Source: Flavobacterium gelidicaeli (lineage in GTDB: Bacteria > Bacteroidota > Bacteroidia > Flavobacteriales > Flavobacteriaceae). Taken from it: 64,000 nucleotides of DNA. Numbering within the stretch: position 1 is the stretch's first letter; each line of letters opens with the position of its first letter. The stretch spans positions 62,001 through 126,000 of the forward strand of contig NZ_JABSNK010000001.1 in the NCBI RefSeq assembly GCF_013294005.1, in the 5' to 3' direction. Below are positions 17,604-25,522 of the stretch, piece after piece. The position numbers and the translations under genes were made by a program. The notes below the pieces were generated by a model that searched no databases, had not been told where the DNA came from, and worked only from the letters and a program-made list of their open reading frames with translations.

Positions 17604-17676
17604 CGCGGGATAGAGCAGTAGGCAGCTCGTCGGGCTCATAACCCGAAGGTCACAGGTTCGAGTCCTGTTCCCGCTA
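17604..17676 (+). tRNA. Initiator tRNA-fMet(CAT), copy 1
   Basis: A full cloverleaf of 73 nt can be drawn: acceptor CGCGGGA/TCCCGCT, D-stem GAGC/GCTC, anticodon stem TCGGG/CCCGA with loop CTCATAA, T-stem ACAGG/CCTGT. The three consecutive G:C pairs at the anticodon stem and the unpaired first acceptor position (C1 opposite U72) mark an initiator tRNA. The CCA end is not encoded; CTA follows A73. Confidence 0.92.
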
Positions 17677-17710
17677 CTAAGTAGCCTTATTGAGATTACA
17701 AAACGCACAT

Positions 17711-17783
17711 CGCGGGATAGAGCAGTAGGCAGCTCGTCGGGCTCATAACCCGAAGGTCACAGGTTCGAGTCCTGTTCCCGCTA
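17711..17783 (+). tRNA. Initiator tRNA-fMet(CAT), copy 2
   Basis: Identical in sequence to the first copy and 34 bp downstream, with the same CTA after A73. It probably shares the upstream promoter, and a terminator follows directly. Confidence 0.92.
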
Positions 17784-17785
17784 CT

Positions 17786-17818
17786 AGAAAAGCTTCAGAG
17801 AAATCTGAAGCTTTTTTG
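17786..17818 (+). terminator. Terminator of the tRNA operon
   Basis: Stem AAAGCTTCAG/CTGAAGCTTT with loop AGAAAT and a T-tract, a few bases after the second tRNA. Confidence 0.85.
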
Positions 17819-18003
17819 TTTACATTACTTTTTCAATTGATTCCAAGATCAATTACAATACCTGTTGACTAGTGAAATTTTAACTTGATAACATTACGAG
17901 TTTAAAATCAGAAAAAAATTATTCCGCGTTTTACAAAAACTCTTCTTAGACTGAAGTGTAGAAATAAATAAGTCATAAAAGTGATTTTAATCGAAATCTC
18001 TTT

Positions 18004-18011
18004 TATTTTTG
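18004..18011 (+). promoter_or_regulatory. Candidate -7 box for truC
   Basis: TATTTTTG matches TAnnTTTG but ends only 4 bp before the ATG, which would make a leaderless message. No TTG box is seen. Weak. Confidence 0.25.
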
Positions 18012-18015
18012 CCAA

Positions 18016-18729
18016 ATGTTAGAAATTCTATACCAAGACCAATATATTATCGCAATTAATAAACCTAGCGGTTTGTTAGTTCACAAATCATTTTATGCAC
18101 GCGATGCAAAAGTGTATGCTATTCAAGAATTGAGAAATCAAATAGGAGGACAACACGTTTATCCTATTCATCGGTTAGACCGAAAAACATCTGGAGTATT
18201 ACTGTTTGCGTTAAATAAGGAAGTATTAAAAATCATGAATGATCGCTTTGCGTCAAGGGAAGTCGAAAAAAAATATTTAGCAATCCTACGTGGCTGGTCG
18301 CCAGAAGAACTCACGATTGATTATGCTTTAACTAATGATGACAATGTAACACAAGATGCAATAACTTACTTTAAGTGTTTGCAAAAAACAGAAATTGATT
18401 TAGCTTTTAATAATAAACCAACATCACGCTATTGTTTGGTAGAAGCGATTCCTGAAACGGGACGTATGCACCAATTGCGCAAACACTTCAAACACATCTT
18501 CCATCCCATTTTAGGAAGTCGCCCCCATGGTTGTAACAAACAAAATAAATTATGGCTAGAGAATTACGACCTTAAAGGAATGATGCTCCATGCCCATCAG
18601 TTAATTTTTAATCATCCCATTACAAATGAACAACTGATTTTGAATGCAATTATTAATGAAGAGTTTAGCAAAGTAGGCACTATTCTTAATCTAGATTTGA
18701 GTAAGTATGAATCCAATACCCGTTTATAA
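18016..18729 (+). CDS. truC: tRNA pseudouridine synthase C-like (RluA family)
   Basis: 237 residues, RluA-family pseudouridine synthase. The catalytic motif HRLDRKTSG is present at about residues 52-60, with the active Asp in RLD. The N-terminal IIAINKPSGLLVHKS and the C-terminal ETGRMHQLRKHF..HPILG blocks are standard. The compact length without an S4 domain and the closeness to TruC, which modifies U65 of tRNA, favour that assignment; RluA subfamilies are hard to separate by eye. It marks the last housekeeping gene before the Rhs island. Confidence 0.85.
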   Translation: MLEILYQDQYIIAINKPSGLLVHKSFYARDAKVYAIQELRNQIGGQHVYPIHRLDRKTSGVLLFALNKEVLKIMNDRFASREVEKKYLAILRGWSPEELTIDYALTNDDNVTQDAITYFKCLQKTEIDLAFNNKPTSRYCLVEAIPETGRMHQLRKHFKHIFHPILGSRPHGCNKQNKLWLENYDLKGMMLHAHQLIFNHPITNEQLILNAIINEEFSKVGTILNLDLSKYESNTRL

Positions 18730-18919
18730 GTTATTATTGCATTTTTAAATTTTAAATTCGCATGCCAAAAAACTATTATAACCCTCAAAAACTGGTTAGC
18801 TATTTCAATACTACCCGTTACAAAGATAGCATTCTAACAATAGTAACGTTTGTAACATATTAGCACAGCTAACCTACTGCAACCGTCAATTACCTTTTTT
18901 TTACTTTGAACTTTTTTCT

Positions 18920-19004
18920 AGGAGCTTATTCCAGCTATTCGCTATATCTTTTATTTTTATAACTAAAAAATAAAAGGATGCCGCTGCTATCTGGGCTACG
19001 GCAT
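18920..19004 (-). repeat. Dispersed hairpin element, copy d (short form)
   Basis: Reverse orientation: GGAGCTTATTCCAGCTATTCGC on one end and GCTATCTGGGCTACGGCAT on the other, with an inner stem TTTTATTTTT/AAAAATAAAA. The adjoining DNA (18730-19433) has no gene and holds only repeat remnants: this element, half of a cassette terminator near 19050 and a degenerate cassette tail. Confidence 0.65.
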
Positions 19005-19275
19005 CTGTTTTTATTAGAGCATTATTTTTTTCAACCACTCCAAAACACAAAAACCAAGCATTTACAAAGAGCATTGAAAAAGCCCTAGTTTTCAAAAACT
19101 TATTAAAAAATCAATTAGACAAGAGTTTGATTTAACTTGAAATCTTTTTTTTCTCAAACTTAATTTTCTGAATTTACAGAGGTTTATAACAGCAAAAAAG
19201 AGCATAAATATTACTGCTTATGTTCTTTTTTTGTTTTTTTACATTTTAGGAACTTTTTCAGTGCCCCCCCAATCA

Positions 19276-19395
19276 CTCTTGGTTTTTTATTTTGTTTACT
19301 TGCTCAACTTTGTTGGCACGAAGTGAAAGCTAATCGCAAAGCAAACTCGTTAAAATTATTTATTATAAGAACACTTCGTAGAACGGGCACTAACT
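19276..19395 (-). repeat. Degenerate cassette tail at the distal end of the array
   Basis: Begins with CTTGGTTTTTTATTTTGTTT and continues TGCTCAACTTTGT...CACTTCGTAGA, a worn copy of the tail found after each immunity gene. The other half of its terminator stem is displaced about 210 bp to 19050, suggesting a small insertion. It marks the far end of the array. Confidence 0.6.
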
Positions 19396-19433
19396 AGATA
19401 CTCGCATTAGCCTTTACGGATATATCAAGGTTA

Positions 19434-19772
19434 TTAAATTATTTTTTTTCTCAAACCAATAATGTGACCTATTAAAAAAATCAAAAAATAAATAGAAATA
19501 TAAAAAAAACCATAACTATTAATTAAGTAGTTAAAATCATTAAAAAGAATCAAAAGTGAAACTAAACAAATAATAATTTCCATTGGTTTTCTTATAATAA
19601 ATAATTCATATTCTTCAAAATAATAATAATATTTAAAAAATAATAATTTTATAAATACTCCTAGCAAAGCCACAAATAGGAATGCTAATACTGTTATCGG
19701 ATCAAGAAAACCTATTAAGAGTAGAAAATATGCTAGATAAATCATATTGACATTTATATTAATATACCTCAT
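19434..19772 (-). CDS. C11 putative orphan immunity protein, membrane
   Basis: 112 residues, unrecognised and very hydrophobic, with three or four membrane helices (LAYFLLLIGFLDPITVLAFLFVALLGVFI; PMEIIICLVSLLILF; YISIYFLIFLIGHIIGL). Its position, downstream of a degraded Rhs core fragment and upstream of a cassette tail, is exactly that of the immunity genes in other modules. No toxin tip remains. I infer an orphan membrane immunity protein, perhaps against a pore-type toxin. A start at a second ATG (MIYLAYF) is possible. Strongly AT-rich. Confidence 0.45.
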   Translation of the reverse strand: MRYININVNMIYLAYFLLLIGFLDPITVLAFLFVALLGVFIKLLFFKYYYYFEEYELFIIRKPMEIIICLVSLLILFNDFNYLINSYGFFYISIYFLIFLIGHIIGLRKKII

Positions 19773-19864
19773 CGTCTTAGAATTTTTTGTTTATATATCT
19801 CCTTGATACTGATTTTGAAAAAATTTAGTATATATCCAAGCAATCGGACTCAATATTCAACTAA

Positions 19865-20082
19865 AGAGAAGCCTTCATATCTAAATACCTCGCCCCATAA
19901 TAACTAAGATTTGTTTCTCGATCTAGTTCCTTTCCATTAAACAAGTACGGTAAAGAAAACGAGATAGAATGCTCATCAAATAAAACGGCTACAATAAGTT
20001 ATACATACTCAACGTGCAGGCTTCTGCTACCATTTCTTGCGCTAATATACGAAGTACTTCCCAAATGATCAGTTTATCCTCA
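19865..20082 (-). pseudogene. C11 degraded Rhs core fragment
   Basis: Remnant of the Rhs core with no toxin tip. On the minus strand it reads DHLGSTSYIS-like sequence after the joint (GATCATTTGGGAAGTACT), then a damaged middle, then LFNGKELDRETNLSYYGARYLD and the KAS/MKTS region, and stops near 19865. Frameshifts and small losses prevent translation. It belongs with the membrane protein at 19434-19772. It cannot make a toxin. Confidence 0.6.
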
Positions 20083-20084
20083 AT

Positions 20085-20195
20085 ACTATAAAACACAAAA
20101 ATCAAGCATCAACGCTTGGTTTTTGTGTTTTGTTTACTTGCTCAACTTTACAATTACATTACCGTTACAAAAGCCACACGAAAGGATTCATGCGG
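20085..20195 (-). repeat. Degenerate cassette tail with terminator, C10/C11 boundary
   Basis: AAGCGTTGATGCTTG hairpin with T-run on the minus strand, then a worn tail (TTGCTCAAC.. retained, the hairpin part replaced). Lies between the C10 immunity gene and the C11 core. Confidence 0.55.
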
Positions 20196-20214
20196 GAACG
20201 CGGAATTCTTAATT

Positions 20215-20601
20215 CTAATTTAAGTTCACAATTTCTTCTCTTGAAAATCCTGCATTTAAAATAGCAACTGTATCGGTAACTTCCTCGGAATAAACCCCTC
20301 TAACAATATTAGTAGAGTTGGGTAAATATTTTACATAGTAAAATCTACCTATATTTTTGTTTGTTATTTCTATATAAGAATTATTTTCTGAGGAGCTGTA
20401 TTTTTTATTTCTTATATAATATGAAATCCATAAATAAGACCTTTTAGGAAATTTTTGAATACTATCAATTTTTCCAATTGTTACTACACCCCTTTCTTTT
20501 AAATCATTATCATACCTTAAACTTCGTATTTGACCATACAATAGAAAAATAAAGAATGCTAACAAAAATAATAAAGGAATTACATTTTTCTTTTTTATCA
20601 T
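20215..20601 (-). CDS. C10 immunity protein, membrane-anchored
   Basis: 128 residues: one membrane helix near the N-terminus (IPLLFLLAFFIFLLYG), then an extracytoplasmic beta-rich domain of DUF3592-like character (VVTIGKIDSI, YYVKYLPNS). It is clearly homologous to the C9 immunity protein at 21753-22142: both end with TDT-AIL-AGFSR-EI. Its toxin gene just upstream has lost most of the tip, yet this frame is intact, so it may be kept as protection against kin carrying the intact toxin. It starts 2 bp after the remnant of the toxin stop codon. Confidence 0.6.
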   Translation of the reverse strand: MIKKKNVIPLLFLLAFFIFLLYGQIRSLRYDNDLKERGVVTIGKIDSIQKFPKRSYLWISYYIRNKKYSSSENNSYIEITNKNIGRFYYVKYLPNSTNIVRGVYSEEVTDTVAILNAGFSREEIVNLN

Positions 20602-20603
20602 AA

Positions 20604-21095
20604 TTAATCTAATGTTTGTGGAGCACTATTTGCGCCAACTTCAGATGGTAGTTGCTTTTTCATATATCCATTTCCCACTATTATCAGAATGTACAGCACC
20701 ATCTTCCGCATCCATTCCAATTGGTGGTTCAGCAATCATTCCTGTAGGATCAGTAAACCTAATAGGATTATTAAAAGTGTAAACATATGCGCCATAATTC
20801 GGTATTTTCTCCGCCAAAGGATCCACACTCAACCAAAGCGAGGTCTTCATATCCAAATACCTAACCCCATAATAGCTAAGATTCGTTCCCCAGTCGAGTT
20901 CCTTTCCATTAAATAAGTATGGCGAAGAAAACGAGCTAGAATGCTCATCAAATAAAATCTCCCCAAATCGATTTTATGAGATTCAACGACTCCAAAAAAA
21001 CAATAAAAACTAGAGTTTAAGGCTATGTATTCTACGTGTTGCGAAATAGAACCATTTCGTGTACTAATATACGAAGTACTTCCTAAATTATTGGT
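20604..21095 (-). pseudogene. C10 Rhs core and collapsed toxin tip
   Basis: Order on the minus strand: joint with DHLGSTSYIS, the 53-bp disruptive insertion, LFNGKELDWGTNLSYYG core, DPLAEKIPNYGAYVYTFNNPIRFTDPTG linker, then the beginning of the same tip as C9 (DAEDGAVHSDNSGKWIYEKATT). At that point about 500 bp of tip are missing: sequence jumps to the last residues VGANSAPQ.., out of frame. The intact portion 20641-20856 would give only 71 residues. It cannot encode a working toxin, while its immunity gene survives. Confidence 0.75.
20968..21020 (-). repeat. 53-bp insertion in Rhs core, copy in C10
   Basis: Interrupts the codons between YIAF and GEILFEE. On the plus strand it begins TCGATTTTATGAGATTCAAC and ends ..ACTAGAGTTTAA, flanked by AAA on both sides. 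Introduces stops and a frameshift. Confidence 0.75.
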
Positions 21096-21109
21096 TTTTT
21101 CTTAAAACT

Positions 21110-21247
21110 ATAAAACACAAAAACCAAGCAATTACGCTTGGTTTTTTGTTTTGTTTACTTGCTCTACTTTGTGGGTGCGAAGTCAGAGACATTCGCACAG
21201 CATACACGACAAATTTACTTTTCTATAGAACTCTTCGAAGAGCTGGG
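21110..21247 (-). repeat. Cassette tail type A with terminator, before C10
   Basis: Terminator stem AACCAAGC/GCTTGGTT (21122-21143) with T-run on the minus strand, then TTGCTCTACTTTGTG and the hairpin TGCGAAGTCAGAGACATTCGCA, ending CTCTTCGAAGAGCTGG. The HTH gene begins directly at its edge. Confidence 0.8.
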
Positions 21248-21598
21248 TTCAACGAAAAAATTAAAGTATTACGTAAATCTGCCAACATGAACCAATTAGA
21301 ATTGGCGGATAAAATACATATTCATGTTACTCATTTGTCTAAAATGGAAAATGGTCATTTATTACCTAGCATAAATATTGTACAGCGACTAATGAAAGTA
21401 TTTGCTGTCTCGGCTGATAGCCTTTTAAATGATAGTGAAAGTGGGTTAGTAGACATACAAAACAATGAACTTAACCAACAAATATTATTGATTAATCAAC
21501 TCGATGAAGATGAAAAGAATGCACTAATTAAGATTATCAATTCAATGCTCACTAAAAAAAGAATGAAGGATTTATTAGATGGTAAAGTGAATTTTTAA
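21146..21598 (+). CDS. XRE-type helix-turn-helix regulator inside the array
   Basis: Small regulator on the plus strand, antisense to all cassettes. The helix-turn-helix is clear: NEKIKVLRKSANMNQLELADKIHIHVTHLSKMENG, followed by LLPSINIVQRLMKVF and a helical C-terminal segment (EDEKNALIKIINSML). The start is uncertain: the first ATG (21146) lies within the tail repeat and adds about 34 residues encoded by that repeat, whereas the next ATG (21287) would cut the first DNA-binding helix. The original 5' end was probably replaced by the tail. It sits where a cassette would be, between a type A and a type B tail. It may regulate the array, but that is inference. Confidence 0.7.
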   Translation: MFCLLALLCGCEVRDIRTAYTTNLLFYRTLRRAGFNEKIKVLRKSANMNQLELADKIHIHVTHLSKMENGHLLPSINIVQRLMKVFAVSADSLLNDSESGLVDIQNNELNQQILLINQLDEDEKNALIKIINSMLTKKRMKDLLDGKVNF

Positions 21599-21599
21599 G

Positions 21600-21740
21600 G
21601 AACCAAAAAACCGAACAAATTGCTCGGTTTTTTTATACTCATTTCTCTTTGTTTAATTGCTTAACTTTGTGGGCACAGATTGCAAATCTGCGCTATCATT
21701 GTCGACATATCCGAGCGATCGGAGGCATATTCGAGTAAGC
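21600..21740. repeat. Terminator plus cassette tail type B, between HTH gene and C9
   Basis: First an ACCGA..TCGGT hairpin with T-run (21608-21633) ending the HTH gene, then TTGCTTAACTTTGTGGGCAC and the tail B hairpin CACAGATTGCAAATCTGCG, then CCGAGCGATCGG. The usual CCAAGC terminator is replaced here. Confidence 0.7.
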
Positions 21741-21752
21741 TAGTTATATCGT

Positions 21753-22142
21753 TCAATTCCCTTTTAAATTTCCTATTTCTTTTCTTGAAAAACCCGCTTT
21801 TAAAATAGCAGTAGTGTCTGTAATTTTTTTTGAATAATCTACTCTAATTATTTCTGGAGAATCTGATAAATATTTAATTTCATAAAACTTACCGATATCT
21901 CTTTTGGTCGCTTTATATTTTGTATCACTTTCAAAAGAGGTATGTTTTTTATTATCAACATAATAAAATAAATAAACGGTTGATGCCCATTTAGGTGGTG
22001 TGAAAATAGAATCAATTCTCCCAATTGTTATTTTACCGTTGTTTTTAAACTCTTTTTCAAATTTGTGAGTTCGTATATAAGCGAACACACAAATAAAAAT
22101 TAAGGGACTTAAAACTAATATTGCTTTTGTTTTTAATTTCAT
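21753..22142 (-). CDS. C9 immunity protein, membrane-anchored
   Basis: 129 residues with an N-terminal membrane helix (AILVLSPLIFICVFAYI) and a beta-rich outer domain (KITIGRIDSI, VYLFYYVDNKK, GKFYEIKYLSDS). Homologous to the C10 immunity protein, with the same end pattern TDTTAILKAGFSRKEI. It follows the C9 tip by 2 bp. DUF3592-like is a guess from the strand pattern. The C9 toxin is interrupted by stop codons, so this gene too is probably an immunity relic. Confidence 0.6.
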   Translation of the reverse strand: MKLKTKAILVLSPLIFICVFAYIRTHKFEKEFKNNGKITIGRIDSIFTPPKWASTVYLFYYVDNKKHTSFESDTKYKATKRDIGKFYEIKYLSDSPEIIRVDYSKKITDTTAILKAGFSRKEIGNLKGN

Positions 22143-22144
22143 AA

Positions 22145-23218
22145 CTACTTAATTCCTTGTGGTGCTGAATTTGCTCCAACTGCTACTAATCCTTTAAAAA
22201 ACTCCCTAACCATCGCTTCTCCAAAACCTGAACCTGATAGATAATTATCACTTGCTTTTGCAAAACGATTACTCAAAACAGCAGAACCTGCTTGAACAGC
22301 CCATTTATTAAATGATACTGGAGTTTGAAATCCCTGACCTTTCATAATATTATTAGGCGTCCACCCTATAGTTTCTCCAAAAATTGCGGGGCCAATTCCA
22401 GGCACTATTGAGCTAGCTGTCGAAACCATATTTATATCTCCAAAACTTCTTCCATTAGCTAAATATTGAGCTGTTGCATTAGATGCCATATTAATTCCCG
22501 CAGAGCTCCAAGTTATTTGAGATAAAGCTGCTACTCCTTCTGACCACAACTAAGAGCCTGCAGCAGCGACAGCTCCTTCAGCGGCCAGTACTGGCAAGAC
22601 AACTGCTGCAGCTATCAAATAAGCATGATCTGGGTCTTTATCTGGTCCATACTCCCCTGAGGAAACATAATTACTTTTATAACCTTTAATATTTATATTA
22701 TCTAATTCAATAGTATTTCCAATATCCTTAGCTCCATTTTGTCCTTTCCAAGTAGTAGTTGCTTTTTCATATATCCATTTCCCACTATCATCAGAATGTA
22801 CAGCACCATCTTCTGCATCAACTCCAGCGGGCGGTTCTGCAATCATTCCTGTTGGATCAGTAAAACGAATAGGATTATTAAACGTATATACATAAGCTCC
22901 ATAGGCTGGCATTTTCTCCGCCAACGGATCCACATTCAACCACAAACTAGTCTTCATATCCAAATACCTCGCCCCATAATAGCTAAGGTTGGTTTCTCAG
23001 TCTAATTCCTTTCCATTAAACAAATACGGACTGGAAAACGAGCTAGAATGCTCCTCAAACAAAATGGCTTCAAATCGATTTTATGAGATTCAACGATTCC
23101 AAAAAAACAATTAAAACTATAGTTAAAGTCTATTTACTCCACATGCTGGTTTATACTTCTATTTCGAGTACTAATATACGAAGTACTTCCTAAATGATCA
23201 GTATTTTCTCAACGCTAT
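22145..23218 (-). pseudogene. C9 Rhs core and toxin tip, with two nonsense codons
   Basis: Core joint, 53-bp insertion, LFNGKELD core, linker AYGAYVYTFNNPIRFTDPTG, then a tip of about 230 residues beginning DAEDGAVHSDDSGKWIYEKATT and ending VGANSAPQGIK. Two in-frame stops are visible: TGA at 22997-22999 (a CGA Arg codon in ELDRET elsewhere) and TAG at 22550-22552 within the tip after AAAGS, splitting it into 137- and 134-codon pieces. The tip is alanine/glycine-rich and helical, unrecognised. It is the parent-like version of the collapsed C10 tip. Confidence 0.7.
23075..23127 (-). repeat. 53-bp insertion in Rhs core, copy in C9
   Basis: Same element and insertion point as in C10, between YIAF and the LFEEHS codons. 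Confidence 0.75.
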
Positions 23219-23405
23219 AAAACACAAAAACCAAGCAATTAAGCTTGGTTTTTTATTTTGTTTGCTTGCTCAACTTTGTGGGTGCGAGTGCGAAGTCAGA
23301 GACATTCGCACAGCATACACGACAAATTTACTTTTCTAAAGAACTCTTCGTAGAGCTGGGGGCATCGCGCTAGCCGTTGAGCTTATTTCTGCTCGCGCCA
23401 GCTGG
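23219..23405 (-). repeat. Cassette tail type A with terminator, C8/C9 boundary
   Basis: Stem AACCAAGC/GCTTGGTT (23229-23250), TTGCTCAACTTTGTGGGTGCG, hairpin TGCGAAGTCAGAGACATTCGCA, CTCTTCGTAGAGCTGG. An extra GC-rich stretch 23355-23405 (CGCGCTAGCC..) is present only here. The 406-bp gap holds nothing else. Confidence 0.8.
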
Positions 23406-23411
23406 GGGGAA

Positions 23412-23801
23412 TTACCATTTGAATTTTTCTTTTGGTATTAGCCATAAAAACAGGGAAAGAACGAATAAAACTCCAATCACATTTAGAGCATGAACTCCAA
23501 TATTACTAGAAAAAATAATATCGTTTTTACTATCGTAGTAGAAGTTTGATTTATTAGTACTTCCTTTTTTTAAATTTGAAGGAAGTGCTATGTTATCGTA
23601 AATTTGATATTTAAATTCAACTTTGCAACTAGATCTACTGCGACCACGATGAATTTCTAAAATCTTAACAGTAACAGGTTTTTGATTTTTAATCATTCCT
23701 TTTTTTTCGTTTATATCTTTATAACCGACAAACAAAGTAGTTAATAAACTTATGTTACAAACTATACAAATGATAAATTTAAGAGTAAAAAAATTAGACA
23801 T
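23412..23801 (-). CDS. C8 immunity protein, two-helix membrane
   Basis: 129 residues: a membrane helix near the start (FIICIVCNISLLTTLFVGY), an outer beta-rich part (PVTVKILEIHRGRSRSSCKVEFKYQIYD) and a second helix near the end (VIGVLFVLSLFLWLIP). The pattern recalls DUF3592-like immunity proteins, in keeping with C9 and C10, but sequence identity is not obvious. It starts 11 bp after the C8 tip stop. The likely role is neutralising the membrane-active or periplasmic C8 tip. Confidence 0.55.
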   Translation of the reverse strand: MSNFFTLKFIICIVCNISLLTTLFVGYKDINEKKGMIKNQKPVTVKILEIHRGRSRSSCKVEFKYQIYDNIALPSNLKKGSTNKSNFYYDSKNDIIFSSNIGVHALNVIGVLFVLSLFLWLIPKEKFKW

Positions 23802-23812
23802 TGATTGATTTA

Positions 23813-24658
23813 TTAATTGTGTTCATTAATCCCTGTGGTCATGGTACTAGCTCCTGTAGTTGCAGATTTATTTAAAACAGTACTTACCTTTTGATACACC
23901 TCTTTTTCTTTGGTTGCAGTAGCAATTATGCTATTTTGGGTTCGAATTTTTTTAGCTTGTCCTTTTACCGTCCCAATACCTGAAGATTCTATTCTCGCTA
24001 TTTTACTTTCTGCTTTAGATATTATCTTCTCTTGTTTGGTAATATATTTTTCTAAGCTAGTACCTTTTAAAAGGTAACCCATCCCTAAGTCTGTTAAAGA
24101 CGAAATAAGTGTTTGAGTTAAATCGATATCTCCATTTTCACTACCAACATATTGTTTAAGAACATCTTCCATTGCTCCCAACCCTATTTCTAACATTTTT
24201 ACAATGATTTTTCTACCAGTAGAAGTACCCGCCCATTTTGCAAATTTTGCAACACCTGAAACAGCTCCAAAACCTCCTGCAATTGCAATTTTACCCGCAT
24301 CACCCCATTTCATTTCTGCATTGGCTTGAGTAAAACTCTTATTTTCAAATAGCATTTTTCCACCTATAATTGAAGCGTACTCTGTAAATGCCCCTAACAA
24401 TGCTCCTGCTACAGCTTGCTTTCCATTGGGGTCAACATACTTAATTGGATTTTGATAGCAATAATTATAATTTGAAAGGTTACCAGAATTATAAACACCT
24501 CCATTATGTTGTCCATCAAAATAAAATTCGTGTTCAAAAGTAGGATTGAATAATGCCAACGGATCCACACTCAACCAAAGTGAGGTCTTCATATCCAAAT
24601 ACCTAGCCCCATAATAGCTAAGATTTGTTTCGCGATCGAGTTCCTTCCCATTAAACAA
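23813..24658 (-). CDS. C8 Rhs core fragment with helical toxin tip
   Basis: 281 codons are open from a TTG in LFNGKELD. The core (GKELDRETNLSYYGARYLD) and linker (DPLALFNPTFEHEFYF..NPIKYVDPNGKQA, nearly identical to C1) are followed by a tip of about 210 residues that is helical and glycine/alanine-rich (AGALLGAFTEYASIIGG, DAGKIAIAGGFGAVSGVAKFAKWAG) and ends in a Lys-rich region. It resembles pre-toxin or membrane-active helices but I recognise no family. No upstream start: the 53-bp insertion blocks the core. Expression would need recombination into the full-length gene. Confidence 0.6.
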   Translation of the reverse strand: MFNGKELDRETNLSYYGARYLDMKTSLWLSVDPLALFNPTFEHEFYFDGQHNGGVYNSGNLSNYNYCYQNPIKYVDPNGKQAVAGALLGAFTEYASIIGGKMLFENKSFTQANAEMKWGDAGKIAIAGGFGAVSGVAKFAKWAGTSTGRKIIVKMLEIGLGAMEDVLKQYVGSENGDIDLTQTLISSLTDLGMGYLLKGTSLEKYITKQEKIISKAESKIARIESSGIGTVKGQAKKIRTQNSIIATATKEKEVYQKVSTVLNKSATTGASTMTTGINEHN

Positions 24659-24709
24659 GTATGGCGAAGAAAACGAGCTAGAATGCTCCTCGAATAAAAT
24701 CTTTCCAAA

Positions 24710-24763
24710 TCGATTTTATGAGATTCAACGATTCTAAAAAAAACAGTTAAAACTAGAGTTAAA
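24710..24763 (-). repeat. 53-bp insertion in Rhs core, copy in C8
   Basis: Same element and target as in C9 and C10, here about 54 bp because of a longer A-run. Confidence 0.75.
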
Positions 24764-24850
24764 GGCTATGTACTCTACATGCTGGCTTATGCTTCCATTT
24801 CGGGTACTAATATACGAAGTACTTCCTAAATGATCGGTTTTTTCTTAGCC

Positions 24851-24990
24851 CTATAAAACACAAAAACCAAGCAATTACACTTGGTTTTTTATTTTGTTTA
24901 CTTGCTTAACTTTATGGGTGCGAAGTCAGAGACATTCGCACAGCATACACGACAAATTTATTTTTCAAAAGAACTCTTCTAAGAGCGGGG
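24851..24990 (-). repeat. Cassette tail type A with terminator, C7/C8 boundary
   Basis: Stem AACCAAG/CTTGGTT (24865-24885), then the TGCGAAGTCAGAGACATTCGCA hairpin and CTCTTCTAAGAGCGG. Confidence 0.8.
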
Positions 24991-25019
24991 GGTCTCTATT
25001 TTTTCCTGACTTTCATATT

Positions 25020-25520
25020 TTAAAATCTTTTGAAATTTTTATTTTTATTTTTTTTCTCTTCTTTAATTAAGTAATTTCTATAAACACCTGATGGTCGAAG
25101 ACTACTACTATCGTTAAATTTTAATGACTTGTAAAATAATTTCTTATCAATTGAATTAGTCTTTACATAAGGTAAGTCAATTGAATTAATGACCTTATCT
25201 CTTATATCGGGATAATCAAATATTGCAATGACTATAGCAATGCCATTTTTAGAATCATAAATCCCAGTAAAGTCATCATTTTTATCTAATTTATTATAAT
25301 GAAATTTAATTGAATCAACCTTAATATACAACAAACTTGTAACCCCTCCTAAATACTTATAATCATAAACTTGTCCTTCAAAATACAAAGAGGACTTCGA
25401 AAAATAAAGATCTTTATCATCTTTATATTTCTTGCCAGAAAAATTAGTAATCATAATGAATATCATAAAAAAGGAGAAGCCACAAAAAAATACTACCATG
25501 ATAATTTTAAAAACTTTCAT
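25020..25520 (-). CDS. C7 immunity protein, membrane-anchored
   Basis: 166 residues, unrecognised. An N-terminal membrane helix (IIMVVFFCGFSFFMIFIMI) is followed by an extracytoplasmic domain of about 120 residues with Tyr/Asp/Lys-rich strands (LYFEGQVYDYKYLGG, GIAIVIAIFDYPDI) and a very basic end (KEEKKNKNKNFKRF). It begins 2 bp after the C7 tip stop, in the standard immunity position, so it probably protects against that tip at the cell envelope. AT content is higher than in the Rhs core, typical of the variable parts of the array. Confidence 0.55.
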   Translation of the reverse strand: MKVFKIIMVVFFCGFSFFMIFIMITNFSGKKYKDDKDLYFSKSSLYFEGQVYDYKYLGGVTSLLYIKVDSIKFHYNKLDKNDDFTGIYDSKNGIAIVIAIFDYPDIRDKVINSIDLPYVKTNSIDKKLFYKSLKFNDSSSLRPSGVYRNYLIKEEKKNKNKNFKRF

Positions 25521-25522
25521 AT

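Noticed and set aside
17526..17708. Minus-strand frame across the first tRNA
   Set aside because: It is the complement of the tRNA and its promoter. Proteins of this type are known annotation artefacts.
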